Positions 6,203 to 13,117 of a stretch of DNA of 13,407 bases are shown here, piece after piece. The position numbers and the translations under genes are program-made. Source of the DNA: Campylobacteraceae bacterium (GTDB taxonomy: Bacteria > Campylobacterota > Campylobacteria > Campylobacterales > Sulfurospirillaceae); contig JALUMZ010000070.1 of assembly GCA_027055635.1 (NCBI GenBank), positions 1 to 13,407 on the forward strand, in the 5' to 3' direction. Each line of letters opens with the position of its first letter. Position 1 is the stretch's first letter. The notes under the pieces are model-generated. The model was given only the letters and a program-made list of their open reading frames with translations. It ran no database searches and was not told where the DNA came from.

Positions 6203-7166
6203 AATTCTTATATATATAGGGTCTTATTTTGGAGGGTAATTTATGTATCCTGCATAACTCTTTAAATTTCTTTGGCATTGAAGTTTTGCAATAAGGGGAG
6301 ATATATATATGATTTATAGTAAAAGATATGGCTATTTTGTCTGAAATTACACAGTTTTTTGTCCTCATGACCTCATCTCTTTGAGACTTGCTCATTGAGA
6401 TTCCTAACTCCTTAACGACTTTATCTATTTGTCTTATATTTATCAGTTCTTCATCGTCTCTTTTTAGGATAAAAAGATCTTTAACCCTCTTTTGATTTTT
6501 TGGCAAAAGCAGCTCTTTATCTTTTTGAAGGTAATCAAAACTGTTTTTCAAGCCGTTTTTGAAGTTTTTTACAAAAGAGTCTGCATATTTGCTTCTTATT
6601 TGGTTTCTGAAATATTTTTGTGACTCATTGCTTTTGTCAAAAAAATATTTTATTTGGTTTGTGTTTAAAAAATCTATCAACTCCTCTTTACTTACATGTA
6701 GAAGTGGTTTTATTTTTGTGTATTTTTTATTCAATACAATCTCTTGCATACCCAGTAGTTCCACAAGACCACTTCCTCTTCCTAGTTGCATCAAAAACCA
6801 CTCCATTTTGTCATTTAGCTGATGTGCAGTGATGAGATTGTCATAAGAGTTTTTATATATTATCTCTTCAAAAAAGTTGTATCTCTCAATTCTTGCACTG
6901 TGTTCAAAGTTACTATTGCCAAGCTTGCAAGAGTGCAAAAAAAGCCTTTTATTATATTTTTCTGATAACTCTTTTGCATATATTATCTCTTGTTTGCTCT
7001 GCTCTCTTGTGTTGTAATCAACCATAGCCAAATCAAACTCAATACCATAACTTTTAAGTATAAAAAACAGAGCACTAGAGTCAACTCCAGCTGAAAAGGC
7101 GAGGAGGTTTTTGCCCTTTTTTAGCAGATCTATGGTTGTTTTATGCAGTTGCACTAACTGTTGCAA
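6159..7166 (-). CDS. tilS: tRNA(Ile)-lysidine synthetase TilS
   Basis: TilS uses ATP to attach lysine to C34 of the CAU-anticodon tRNA-Ile so that it reads AUA. The PP-loop lies at residues 25-30 (SAGVDS within LLAFSAGVDSSALFF); the usual SGGxDS has Gly where this protein has Ala. Further family features include MVDYNTRE and ITAHQLNDKMEWFLMQLGRG (the H-x-x-x-D and R-G-S positions). At 335 residues it is shorter than the E. coli enzyme (~430), as is typical of Campylobacterota forms with a reduced C-terminal domain. The start is TTG 7164-7166, with AGGAG nine bases upstream. It overlaps rimO by 26 bases and is probably translated from the rimO transcript. Its end overlaps the convergent PilO-like gene. 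Confidence 0.93.
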   Translation of the reverse strand: MQQLVQLHKTTIDLLKKGKNLLAFSAGVDSSALFFILKSYGIEFDLAMVDYNTREQSKQEIIYAKELSEKYNKRLFLHSCKLGNSNFEHSARIERYNFFEEIIYKNSYDNLITAHQLNDKMEWFLMQLGRGSGLVELLGMQEIVLNKKYTKIKPLLHVSKEELIDFLNTNQIKYFFDKSNESQKYFRNQIRSKYADSFVKNFKNGLKNSFDYLQKDKELLLPKNQKRVKDLFILKRDDEELINIRQIDKVVKELGISMSKSQRDEVMRTKNCVISDKIAISFTINHIYISPYCKTSMPKKFKELCRIHKLPSKIRPYIYKNSIAFSRLPNHKLLS

Positions 7167-8454
7167 GTAGTTTATCTCCTGCTAATTGTGTTATTTTTGC
7201 TCTGTAACATTTGCCTATCTCAAGTTCACCTATAAGCGACTCATTTATGAGTATCTCCCCGTCTATCTCTCTATCCCATGAGAGTTTTTTTGCCCCGATA
7301 AATAGTTCATGTTCGCTACTACTTCCCTCTGCTACAAGAGTTATCTCATGCCCTACCTCTTTTTGAAGGCTTTTTTGTATCTTTTCTTCAACGATTTTAT
7401 TTAAAATCTCCACTCTTTTGTTGATAGTCTCTTCGTCTATCTTGTCTTTCATATCAAACGCAACAGTATCTTCTTCATCAGAATAAGCAAATATACTGAT
7501 CCTGTCAAAATCAAACTCCTGCACAAAATTACACAGCTCTTCAAACTCCTCTTGGCTCTCTTGTGGATGACCAACTATAAAACCTGTCCTCAAAAAACTA
7601 TCTTTTGCGCTTCTCATCATCTCTAACTGCTCTATAATTCTTCTCTTTCCTGCTCCTCTTTTCATCCTTTTCAACATGGTATCGCTTATATGTTGAATAG
7701 GCATATCGAAGTAGTTGTGAAAAGTTTTTGAGTCTATTATCTTCTGTATCAACTTGTTTGAGAGGGTTGTCGGGTATAGATATAAAATTCTAGCACTCTT
7801 CACTCCCTCTATACCCTCAACCATATCGATTAAATCTATAAGACCATCTTTTATATCCAAATCTCTTAGATAAGAACTACTATCTTGAGATATAAAACTA
7901 AAATCATAAAAGCCTTGCTTTATAAGCCTTTTAAGTTCTTTCTCTATAGATATAAGGCTTCTTGAGTGTAATTTTCCCTTAAAACCGGGTATCGCACAGA
8001 AACTACATGTTTGGTTGCACCCCTCGCTTAACTTTATGTATGTATGGTATTTTGAGCCCGTTACTACTCTTTGTTCATCACCTATGAGATAGGTAGAATT
8101 TGAAAAAGTATCTATCTTTTTGTTGATAATCTCATCTATTTTATCGTAATCACCAACGCCTGTGAAGAGATCCACCTCTTTGAGCTCTTTTTTTAGCTCC
8201 TCTTTGTATCTTTGAGTCAAGCAACCGCTGACAACAAGCAAGGAGTCCTTTTTTCTTTGTTCATGTAGAGCAAATATAGTATCCAAACTCTCCTCTTTGG
8301 CAGCACCGATAAAACCACAAGTATTGACTATCAGCACATCCGCTTCACTTGCATTATCAGTCAGTTTGTAATCCCTAAGCCGTCCTAGCATCACTTCTGA
8401 GTCAACCAAGTTTTTATTGCATCCAAGGCTTACTAAGTGTAGTTTTTTATCCAT
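7141..8454 (-). CDS. rimO: Ribosomal protein S12 methylthiotransferase RimO
   Basis: Radical-SAM enzyme that methylthiolates the conserved aspartate of ribosomal protein uS12. The RimO-specific N-terminus SLGCNKNLVDSEVMLG is present (C12), followed by NTCGFI (C46) and SGC (C78), which hold the auxiliary cluster. The radical-SAM motif is C146, C150 and C153 in SEGCNQTCSFCAIPGFKG. A C-terminal TRAM domain follows, giving 437 residues, the normal length. The ATG at 8452-8454 is set by the conserved MDKKLHLVSLGC start. It shares the fold of MiaB (1462-2766) but is a distinct paralogue, not a recent duplicate. It is upstream of, and overlaps, tilS. A TATAAT box lies just upstream on the same strand. 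Confidence 0.97.
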   Translation of the reverse strand: MDKKLHLVSLGCNKNLVDSEVMLGRLRDYKLTDNASEADVLIVNTCGFIGAAKEESLDTIFALHEQRKKDSLLVVSGCLTQRYKEELKKELKEVDLFTGVGDYDKIDEIINKKIDTFSNSTYLIGDEQRVVTGSKYHTYIKLSEGCNQTCSFCAIPGFKGKLHSRSLISIEKELKRLIKQGFYDFSFISQDSSSYLRDLDIKDGLIDLIDMVEGIEGVKSARILYLYPTTLSNKLIQKIIDSKTFHNYFDMPIQHISDTMLKRMKRGAGKRRIIEQLEMMRSAKDSFLRTGFIVGHPQESQEEFEELCNFVQEFDFDRISIFAYSDEEDTVAFDMKDKIDEETINKRVEILNKIVEEKIQKSLQKEVGHEITLVAEGSSSEHELFIGAKKLSWDREIDGEILINESLIGELEIGKCYRAKITQLAGDKLLATVSATA

Positions 8455-8482
8455 TTTTATCCATCTTTTTATTTTTTTGCAT

Positions 8483-8488
8483 ATTATA
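8483..8488 (-). promoter_or_regulatory. Candidate -10 box for rimO-tilS
   Basis: On the minus strand the sequence is a perfect TATAAT (context GGTATAATATGC), 28 bases before the rimO ATG. No good -35 is seen at the expected distance, and no TG extension is present. It lies at the edge of the second copy of the repeat core (8497-8551), so that repeat is directly upstream of this promoter. Confidence 0.45.
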
Positions 8489-8496
8489 CCTTTTTC

Positions 8497-8551
8497 TTGA
8501 TGTCTATTAAAGTTGAATTAGCTTTAGCTAGTCCTGCACAAACCTGCCTTG
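8497..8551 (+). repeat. Second copy of the palindromic-element core
   Basis: Positions 8515-8551 align without gaps to 3953-3989 at 31 of 37 bases, including the unbroken 12-base gctagtcctgca and the 8-base end ctgccttg. The central stem (attagc 8517-8522, gctagt 8527-8532) is kept while its four-base loop differs (ttta here, tagg in the first copy). Similarity to the left arm seems to extend back to about 8497 with small gaps. The outer arms of the first copy are not found here, so this is a partial or decayed copy, or a shared regulatory core. It lies between rimO and the divergent diguanylate cyclase gene, in the same orientation relative to the downstream plus-strand gene as the first copy. 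The rest of the 203-base spacer shows nothing further I can name. Confidence 0.6.
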
Positions 8552-8657
8552 TACTCGCACCGTTGTTTTTTTGATATTAATTGGTGTTACTTCTGGTCAG
8601 GTACTTTTAAGTCCAATTGTTATATAGTGGATATTGTACTCTATTTGGAGGTTTTCT

Positions 8658-10265
8658 ATGAGTGCTGTAAAAAAAGTAACAATCAGAAAGAAACTTTTCA
8701 GGACTCTTTTTGTTGTTTTTTTTGCAGTTCTTGTGCTCACCATACTCCCGCTCTCTACAATTCTCTACTATTCGAGTATATCAAATAGCAATGAAATCAT
8801 TAAAGAGAAAAATATCTCCATTAAATACTTTATAGAGGGTTATTTCAAAAAGATTTACTCTGATGTAGAGTTTTTGAGTAATCTTAGAGAAGTTAGAAAT
8901 CTACCAAGCCTTGATAAAGAGAGTTTAAGCAGAGTATTAAATATATATAAATCAATACAAAATGCAGATAGCGATATAAATTATATATACTCTGGATATC
9001 AAGACGGCTCTTTAGTTATCAATAACTACACTCCCCCGAAAGATTTTAACTCGACAATCAGACCTTGGTATGAAGAGGCGATAAAGGCAAGACCATATAT
9101 TACTAGAGGTGTGCCATATAGAGAGATCAAATCAAAAGAGTTGTTGATCTCAGTTAGTAAAGTTTTGTTTGATGATAAAAATCGAATAAGTGGCGCAATA
9201 TCTATCGATACATCTTTACAAAAAATAGCAAATTTGCTTGAAGAAAAAAACAGTATCTATAAAAAATCTCATAGTTTTGTTACTACGCTTGAGGGTAAAA
9301 TAATCATATCGCAGGATAAATCTTTTTTATATAAAAATATCTTTGATATTGTTGGTTTTCGTATATATTTTAATAAAGATTCTGGTGAGTTTGATTGCAA
9401 TCTTGATTATAGTAAAAAGTTTATATACTATAACTGTATGGATTCTTTAAAATGGGTTGTTTTGACAGTTATCGATAAAAATGAGGTTGTAAGACCTATT
9501 GTACTGCAAATTGCAACTATAGTTTTGATATTGGTTATTATAATAGCTCTTTTTGGATGGATTATTAGTGCCTCTTTGAGGAAACAGTTTATATTTCCGC
9601 TAGTAGAGTTAAAAAAAAGAGTCCACTCAATTGTTGCAGATAATTTTGATGATAATCTCCCGGACATATATAAACAAGATGAGATAGGTTTTATTGCTGC
9701 AGATATAGAACAATTAGCCAGAAGTGAACTTTATAAGAAAAATATAGAGTTGAGAAATATGAACAAAGAGCTAAAAAAACTCTCCGATACCGACGCATTA
9801 ACAGGGTTGTTTAATCGTAGAAAAATAAATATAGAGATAGAAAAAGAGTATCAGAGATCACTTAGGTATGCAAGTCCTTTTGCACTTATAATGTTTGATA
9901 TAGATTGGTTTAAAAAGATAAACGATACATATGGTCATCAAGTCGGAGATATAGTATTACAAGAACTCTCAAAACTAGCAAAGCAAACTGTCCGCTCCAC
10001 AGATATTGTCAGCAGGTGGGGAGGAGAAGAGTTCTTGATATTGTGTACCCAAACTGATCTAAAGACTGCTTATAATTTAGCACAAAGATTGCGAGAAGAT
10101 ACACAAAACTATAAATTTAATGGTGATATAAAGATGACTATCAGCTTAGGCGCGCATGAATTTAATGGAAAAGATAGCATAGATGATTTATTGAAAAAAG
10201 TAGATGACAAACTATACAAGGCAAAACAAAGTGGTAGAAATAAGGTAGTTATGCAAGAAGTCTAA
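8658..10265 (+). CDS. Membrane-bound diguanylate cyclase with periplasmic dCache sensor domain
   Basis: 535 residues. A transmembrane helix at about 13-38 is followed by a periplasmic dCache_1-type ligand-binding domain (~40-270; note STIRPWYEEAI, and the later LLISVSKVLFDDK and GAISIDTS). A second helix (~284-308), a HAMP-like linker and a GGDEF domain (~375-535) follow. The catalytic motif is GGEEF at 455-459 (RWGGEEF), which is active in known cyclases, and the inhibitory I-site RxxD is present as RSTD at 446-449, exactly five residues upstream. It should synthesise c-di-GMP from two GTP in response to an extracellular small molecule; the ligand is unknown. ATG 8658 is chosen over an upstream in-frame ATG (8634) because GGAGG sits 6 bases before it. 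It converges on panC with a 4-base gap. Confidence 0.93.
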   Translation: MSAVKKVTIRKKLFRTLFVVFFAVLVLTILPLSTILYYSSISNSNEIIKEKNISIKYFIEGYFKKIYSDVEFLSNLREVRNLPSLDKESLSRVLNIYKSIQNADSDINYIYSGYQDGSLVINNYTPPKDFNSTIRPWYEEAIKARPYITRGVPYREIKSKELLISVSKVLFDDKNRISGAISIDTSLQKIANLLEEKNSIYKKSHSFVTTLEGKIIISQDKSFLYKNIFDIVGFRIYFNKDSGEFDCNLDYSKKFIYYNCMDSLKWVVLTVIDKNEVVRPIVLQIATIVLILVIIIALFGWIISASLRKQFIFPLVELKKRVHSIVADNFDDNLPDIYKQDEIGFIAADIEQLARSELYKKNIELRNMNKELKKLSDTDALTGLFNRRKINIEIEKEYQRSLRYASPFALIMFDIDWFKKINDTYGHQVGDIVLQELSKLAKQTVRSTDIVSRWGGEEFLILCTQTDLKTAYNLAQRLREDTQNYKFNGDIKMTISLGAHEFNGKDSIDDLLKKVDDKLYKAKQSGRNKVVMQEV

Positions 10266-10269
10266 TGCC

Positions 10270-11091
10270 TTAAACCCATATATTGTCTATTAGTCTTGTG
10301 CTTCCTACTTTTGCTGCTACTAGTATGATGGAGTTGTTTAGTTCAATATTATCAATCTTGTCAAAATTTCTATCTACTACTTCTATATACTCTATTTCTA
10401 AATCATCAATACTCTCTTTCATCAGTCTCTTCAAATTTTGAGAGTTAAACTCATTTTTCATCATGGCTTTTGAGGCTATTTTTAGTGATTTTGAGATTTT
10501 TAGTGCTCTTTGTCTCTCATCTTGGTTTAGATAAATATTTCTGCTAGAGAGTGCTAGACCATCATTTTCTCTAACTATTTCACAAGCTACTATCTCTACA
10601 TGTAGAAAAAGAGATGAGACCATATTTTTTATAAGATATAGTTGTTGGGCATCTTTTTTACCAAAATATGCCCTTGTTGGGCTTACTATGTTTAGAAGTT
10701 TTAAGACAACTCTTAGTACTCCGTCAAAATGACCCGGTCGCTTATATCCTTCTAGTATGTAAGCTTTTTGACTAGGGGCTAAAATGGTCGGTTCTATTTT
10801 ACTGTAAATTTCATCTGTATTTGGTATAAACAGGGCATCAACCCCTGCTAGTGAGCAAATTTTTTTATCTGCTTCTAGTCTCTTTGGGTACTTATCCAAA
10901 TCTTCGCCCTCTAAAAATTGTGTAGGATTTATGAATATTGAAACTATGGTTATATCATTATCGTTGATTGAATTTTGGATCAAAGAGAGATGACCATTGT
11001 GTAAAGCACCCATAGTCGGAACAAAACCGATTGAGCCTTTCAAGCCTTTTTCGTACTCTATAAAATCTTGAATATTATCAAATATTTTCAT
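10270..11091 (-). CDS. panC: Pantothenate synthetase PanC
   Basis: Condenses pantoate and beta-alanine with ATP to give pantothenate, the coenzyme A precursor. The nucleotidyltransferase HIGH-type motif is HNGH (residues 31-34) in FVPTMGALHNGHLSLI. Other family signatures are INPTQF, the pantoate-site region RPGHFDGV, YFGKKDAQQ and the KMSKS-like SSRNIYL. At 273 residues the length is normal. I start at ATG 11089-11091 (MKIFDNIQDFI), since the family begins a few residues before the core; an upstream GTG at 11098-11100 in the same frame would add only three residues. No neighbouring panB or panD is present. It diverges from prfB across a spacer of about 50 bases and faces the cyclase gene tail to tail. 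Confidence 0.96.
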   Translation of the reverse strand: MKIFDNIQDFIEYEKGLKGSIGFVPTMGALHNGHLSLIQNSINDNDITIVSIFINPTQFLEGEDLDKYPKRLEADKKICSLAGVDALFIPNTDEIYSKIEPTILAPSQKAYILEGYKRPGHFDGVLRVVLKLLNIVSPTRAYFGKKDAQQLYLIKNMVSSLFLHVEIVACEIVRENDGLALSSRNIYLNQDERQRALKISKSLKIASKAMMKNEFNSQNLKRLMKESIDDLEIEYIEVVDRNFDKIDNIELNNSIILVAAKVGSTRLIDNIWV

Positions 11092-11118
11092 TTTAGCCAC
11101 TTTATTGTAAAATAGAAG

Positions 11119-11127
11119 TGGTATTAT
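11119..11127 (+). promoter_or_regulatory. Candidate extended -10 element for prfB
   Basis: TGGTATTAT is an extended -10 (TGn plus TATTAT, 5 of 6 matches) located 18 bases before the prfB start codon. It would give a very short leader holding the AAGGAAAAAG ribosome-binding region. No properly spaced -35 is visible. The form is like the elements proposed ahead of nusA and the HP0268-like gene. Confidence 0.35.
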
Positions 11128-11145
11128 ATCAAAAAGGAAAAAGAA

Positions 11146-12237
11146 TTGGATAGTTATGAATATACAGAACTTTTAAAAAAGTTAAAAACAAAGATAGAAA
11201 ATATAGCTCAAATAATAGATCCACAAAAAATACAGAGTAGATTAAAAGAGATAGAAGATATGGAGCAAAATCCATCATTTTGGGAAGATGCTAAGAAAGC
11301 GGGGATTATCCAAAAAGAGAAGACGAAAATAAACTCGACTCTAAAGAAATATTTAGATGCTAAAAAAGCAGTAGAAGATAGTGTTGATTATTATGAAATG
11401 GCAAAAGAAGAGGGCGATGAAGATAGCATAAAAGAGCTTTTTGATGAAGCTCAAAATTTAGAAAACCTTATAACAAAACTAGAGATAGCGATGATGTTAA
11501 GCGGTGATGATGATGCTAACAATGCGATAGTTACCATACATCCCGGAGCGGGAGGAACTGAATCTCAAGATTGGGCAAATATGTTATATCGTATGTATTT
11601 GAGATGGTGCGAGAGAAATAACTTCAAAGTAGAGATTTTAGACTATCAAGACGGCGATGAAGCAGGGATCAAAGATGTCAGTTTTATAGTAAAAGGTGAA
11701 AATGCCTATGGGTATCTAAAGGTTGAAAACGGGGTACACAGGCTTGTGAGAATTTCACCTTTTGATTCAAATGCAAAGCGACATACATCTTTTAGTTCTG
11801 TGATGGTTAGCCCTGAAGTCGATGATGATATAGATATAGTTGTAGAAGATAAGGATATAAGGATAGACACATACAGAGCCAGTGGAGCAGGTGGTCAGCA
11901 TGTCAATAAGACTGACTCGGCTATCAGAATCACACATATAGACACAGGTATAGTTGTGCAGTGTCAAAATGACAGAAGTCAGCACAAAAATAAGGCAAAT
12001 GCCCTAAAAATGTTAAAATCAAGACTGTATGAGTTAGAGTTAGAGAAGCAACAAATCGCAAAAGATGGGGTAGAGAAGAGTGATATAGGATGGGGACATC
12101 AGATACGAAGTTATGTTTTAGCTCCATATCAGCAGGTAAAAGACAACAGAAGCGGCGAGGCATACTCGCAAGTAAACAATATCTTAGATGGCGATATAAC
12201 AAAAATCATGGAAGATGTGCTTATTGGTTTGAAGTAG
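11146..12237 (+). CDS. prfB: Peptide chain release factor 2 (RF2)
   Basis: RF2 recognises UAA and UGA stop codons on the ribosome and triggers release of the finished peptide. The RF2 anticodon-like tripeptide SPF is at residues 204-206 (VRISPFDSNAKRHTSF), and the catalytic GGQ is at 249-251 (GAGGQHVNKTDSAIRITH). 363 residues is normal. The frame is continuous from a TTG start at 11146 (MDSYEYTELLKKL), with no internal UGA, so the autoregulatory +1 frameshift known from E. coli prfB is absent. The TTG is supported by an AAGG upstream, and the first ATG downstream would remove conserved sequence. The next gene starts 69 bases later. Confidence 0.97.
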   Translation: MDSYEYTELLKKLKTKIENIAQIIDPQKIQSRLKEIEDMEQNPSFWEDAKKAGIIQKEKTKINSTLKKYLDAKKAVEDSVDYYEMAKEEGDEDSIKELFDEAQNLENLITKLEIAMMLSGDDDANNAIVTIHPGAGGTESQDWANMLYRMYLRWCERNNFKVEILDYQDGDEAGIKDVSFIVKGENAYGYLKVENGVHRLVRISPFDSNAKRHTSFSSVMVSPEVDDDIDIVVEDKDIRIDTYRASGAGGQHVNKTDSAIRITHIDTGIVVQCQNDRSQHKNKANALKMLKSRLYELELEKQQIAKDGVEKSDIGWGHQIRSYVLAPYQQVKDNRSGEAYSQVNNILDGDITKIMEDVLIGLK

Positions 12238-12306
12238 TTTCAAGTATTTGTTTTTCAGGGATATTTTTAGATAAGCCAACAAGAGAAATTAAAGTAAAGG
12301 ATACAA

Positions 12307-12924
12307 ATGCCATTTTTTAAAAGATTATCTGCTAACAACTTTTTAATTTTATTTTTTACTGCTCTTGTATCTACTTTAGCAATTGTTGCTTTGTGGCTTA
12401 CTGACACTTACATAGAGTCCAAGCATGAACTAAGCCATCTAAAAGAAAACTATATACAGTCTCAAAAAAAGATATTAAAAGATGAAGTTCATCGTACAGT
12501 TAAAATTATACGATATAGAAAGAATTTAGAAGAGAAAAGGGATAAAATAGATACTAAAATTGTGCAACATGAGATATTAAATAGAAATAGAAAAATAAGA
12601 TTTGGTGAAGATGGTTATATATTTATATATGCCGATGATGGAACATGTATAATGCATCCAATAAAACCGCAGCTTGAGGGAAAAAATTTAATAAATCTAA
12701 AAGATGCAAATGGAAAATTGGTAATTGCAGAGCTAATAAAAGCATCTAAAAGAGAGAGAAATAAATTTGTAAAATATTTATGGCACCAACCAAGTACCGG
12801 CAAGGTTGTTGAAAAACTAGGGTATGCCGAGCATATAGATGGGTGGAATTGGATGGTTGGCAGTGGAATTTATATAAATAGTATAAATAAAGTGATAAAG
12901 CAAAAGCAAAGAGAATTAAAGTAG
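12307..12924 (+). CDS. sCache_2 sensor protein, C-terminus lost at the contig junction
   Basis: 205 residues are readable. One N-terminal transmembrane helix (~12-34) is followed by a coiled-coil stretch and a periplasmic sCache_2 domain (~95-195). Its typical motifs are GEDGYIFIYADDG, MHPIKPQLEGKNL, the K-x-x-Y-x-W-type core KYLWHQPSTGKVVEKLGYAE, and WNWMVGSGIYI. Proteins of this kind normally continue into a second membrane helix and a signalling output (chemoreceptor, GGDEF or kinase), and here the chain stops right after the Cache domain. The TAG stop at 12922-12924 coincides with the point where Bacteroidota-like sequence begins, so the truncation is probably an artefact of the join. ATG 12307 has AAAGGA five bases upstream. 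The real output domain cannot be known from this window. Confidence 0.75.
   Translation: MPFFKRLSANNFLILFFTALVSTLAIVALWLTDTYIESKHELSHLKENYIQSQKKILKDEVHRTVKIIRYRKNLEEKRDKIDTKIVQHEILNRNRKIRFGEDGYIFIYADDGTCIMHPIKPQLEGKNLINLKDANGKLVIAELIKASKRERNKFVKYLWHQPSTGKVVEKLGYAEHIDGWNWMVGSGIYINSINKVIKQKQRELK
12899..12921. other. Probable join between two unrelated genomes (assembly chimera?)
   Basis: Up to about 12,921 the plus-strand Cache gene reads as expected (ending VIKQKQRELK). From 13,078 back to about 12,899 the minus-strand MarC frame also reads as expected (ending TLILFAFA). The same ~23 bases therefore make sense in both genes, which is what a join through a short shared stretch would produce. 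Beyond it each gene loses its homology: the Cache gene meets a stop, and the MarC frame turns into the reverse of the Cache gene. Base composition and gene affiliation change at the same place. The exact breakpoint cannot be set from sequence alone. Confidence 0.65.
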
Positions 12925-13078
12925 CTGTAGCCGTAATGGTTGCTTTTATAGCAGTCCGTGCCCGTTCCTTTTTTGTAAGCGAAGAGGTCATGGTAAGATA
13001 TACCGGCATGATACCCAACGGATTCATCAGTGTGAAAAAGGAGGTAAAATAGAGCAATATCAGTGTAAACTGATCCAT
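12899..13078 (-). CDS. MarC family integral membrane protein, N-terminal fragment (Bacteroidota type)
   Basis: About 60 residues of an N-terminus match the MarC (UPF0056) family: MDQFTLILLYFTSFFTLMNP followed by LGIMPVYLTMTSSLTKKERA, with the hallmark 'NPLG-x-x-P' sequence and the start of the second helix (TLILFAF). MarC proteins have six membrane helices and about 200 residues; their biochemical role is unknown, and the older link to multiple antibiotic resistance has not held up. The frame stays open to a TAA-type stop at 12746, but residues after ~60 are the antisense of the Cache gene and carry no MarC similarity. The gene is therefore cut at the junction. It follows the cyclodeaminase gene on the same strand after a 39-base gap. 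Confidence 0.7.
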
Positions 13079-13117
13079 AATTTTACTGTTTCAATAATTA
13101 AACAAATCAGCACCTTA

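Noticed and set aside
1462..8454. miaB and rimO as copies from a recent duplication
   Set aside because: They are ancient paralogues with different diagnostic motifs (ETLGCAMN versus SLGCNKN) and little nucleotide similarity by eye.
8500..8657. c-di-GMP riboswitch in the leader of the diguanylate cyclase gene
   Set aside because: None of the conserved GEMM-I or GEMM-II sequence blocks are present; only the repeat core and a normal ribosome-binding site can be seen.
11767..12320. Overlapping open frames on both strands within the end of prfB
   Set aside because: They are shadows of the conserved RF2 GGQ domain and have no ribosome-binding site or recognisable family.
12280..12924. Similar words agagaaattaaag (near 12283) and agagaattaaag (near 12910) as repeats flanking the Cache gene
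   Set aside because: They differ by a base, are short and A-rich, and one is needed as coding sequence; in this AT-rich genome chance is sufficient.
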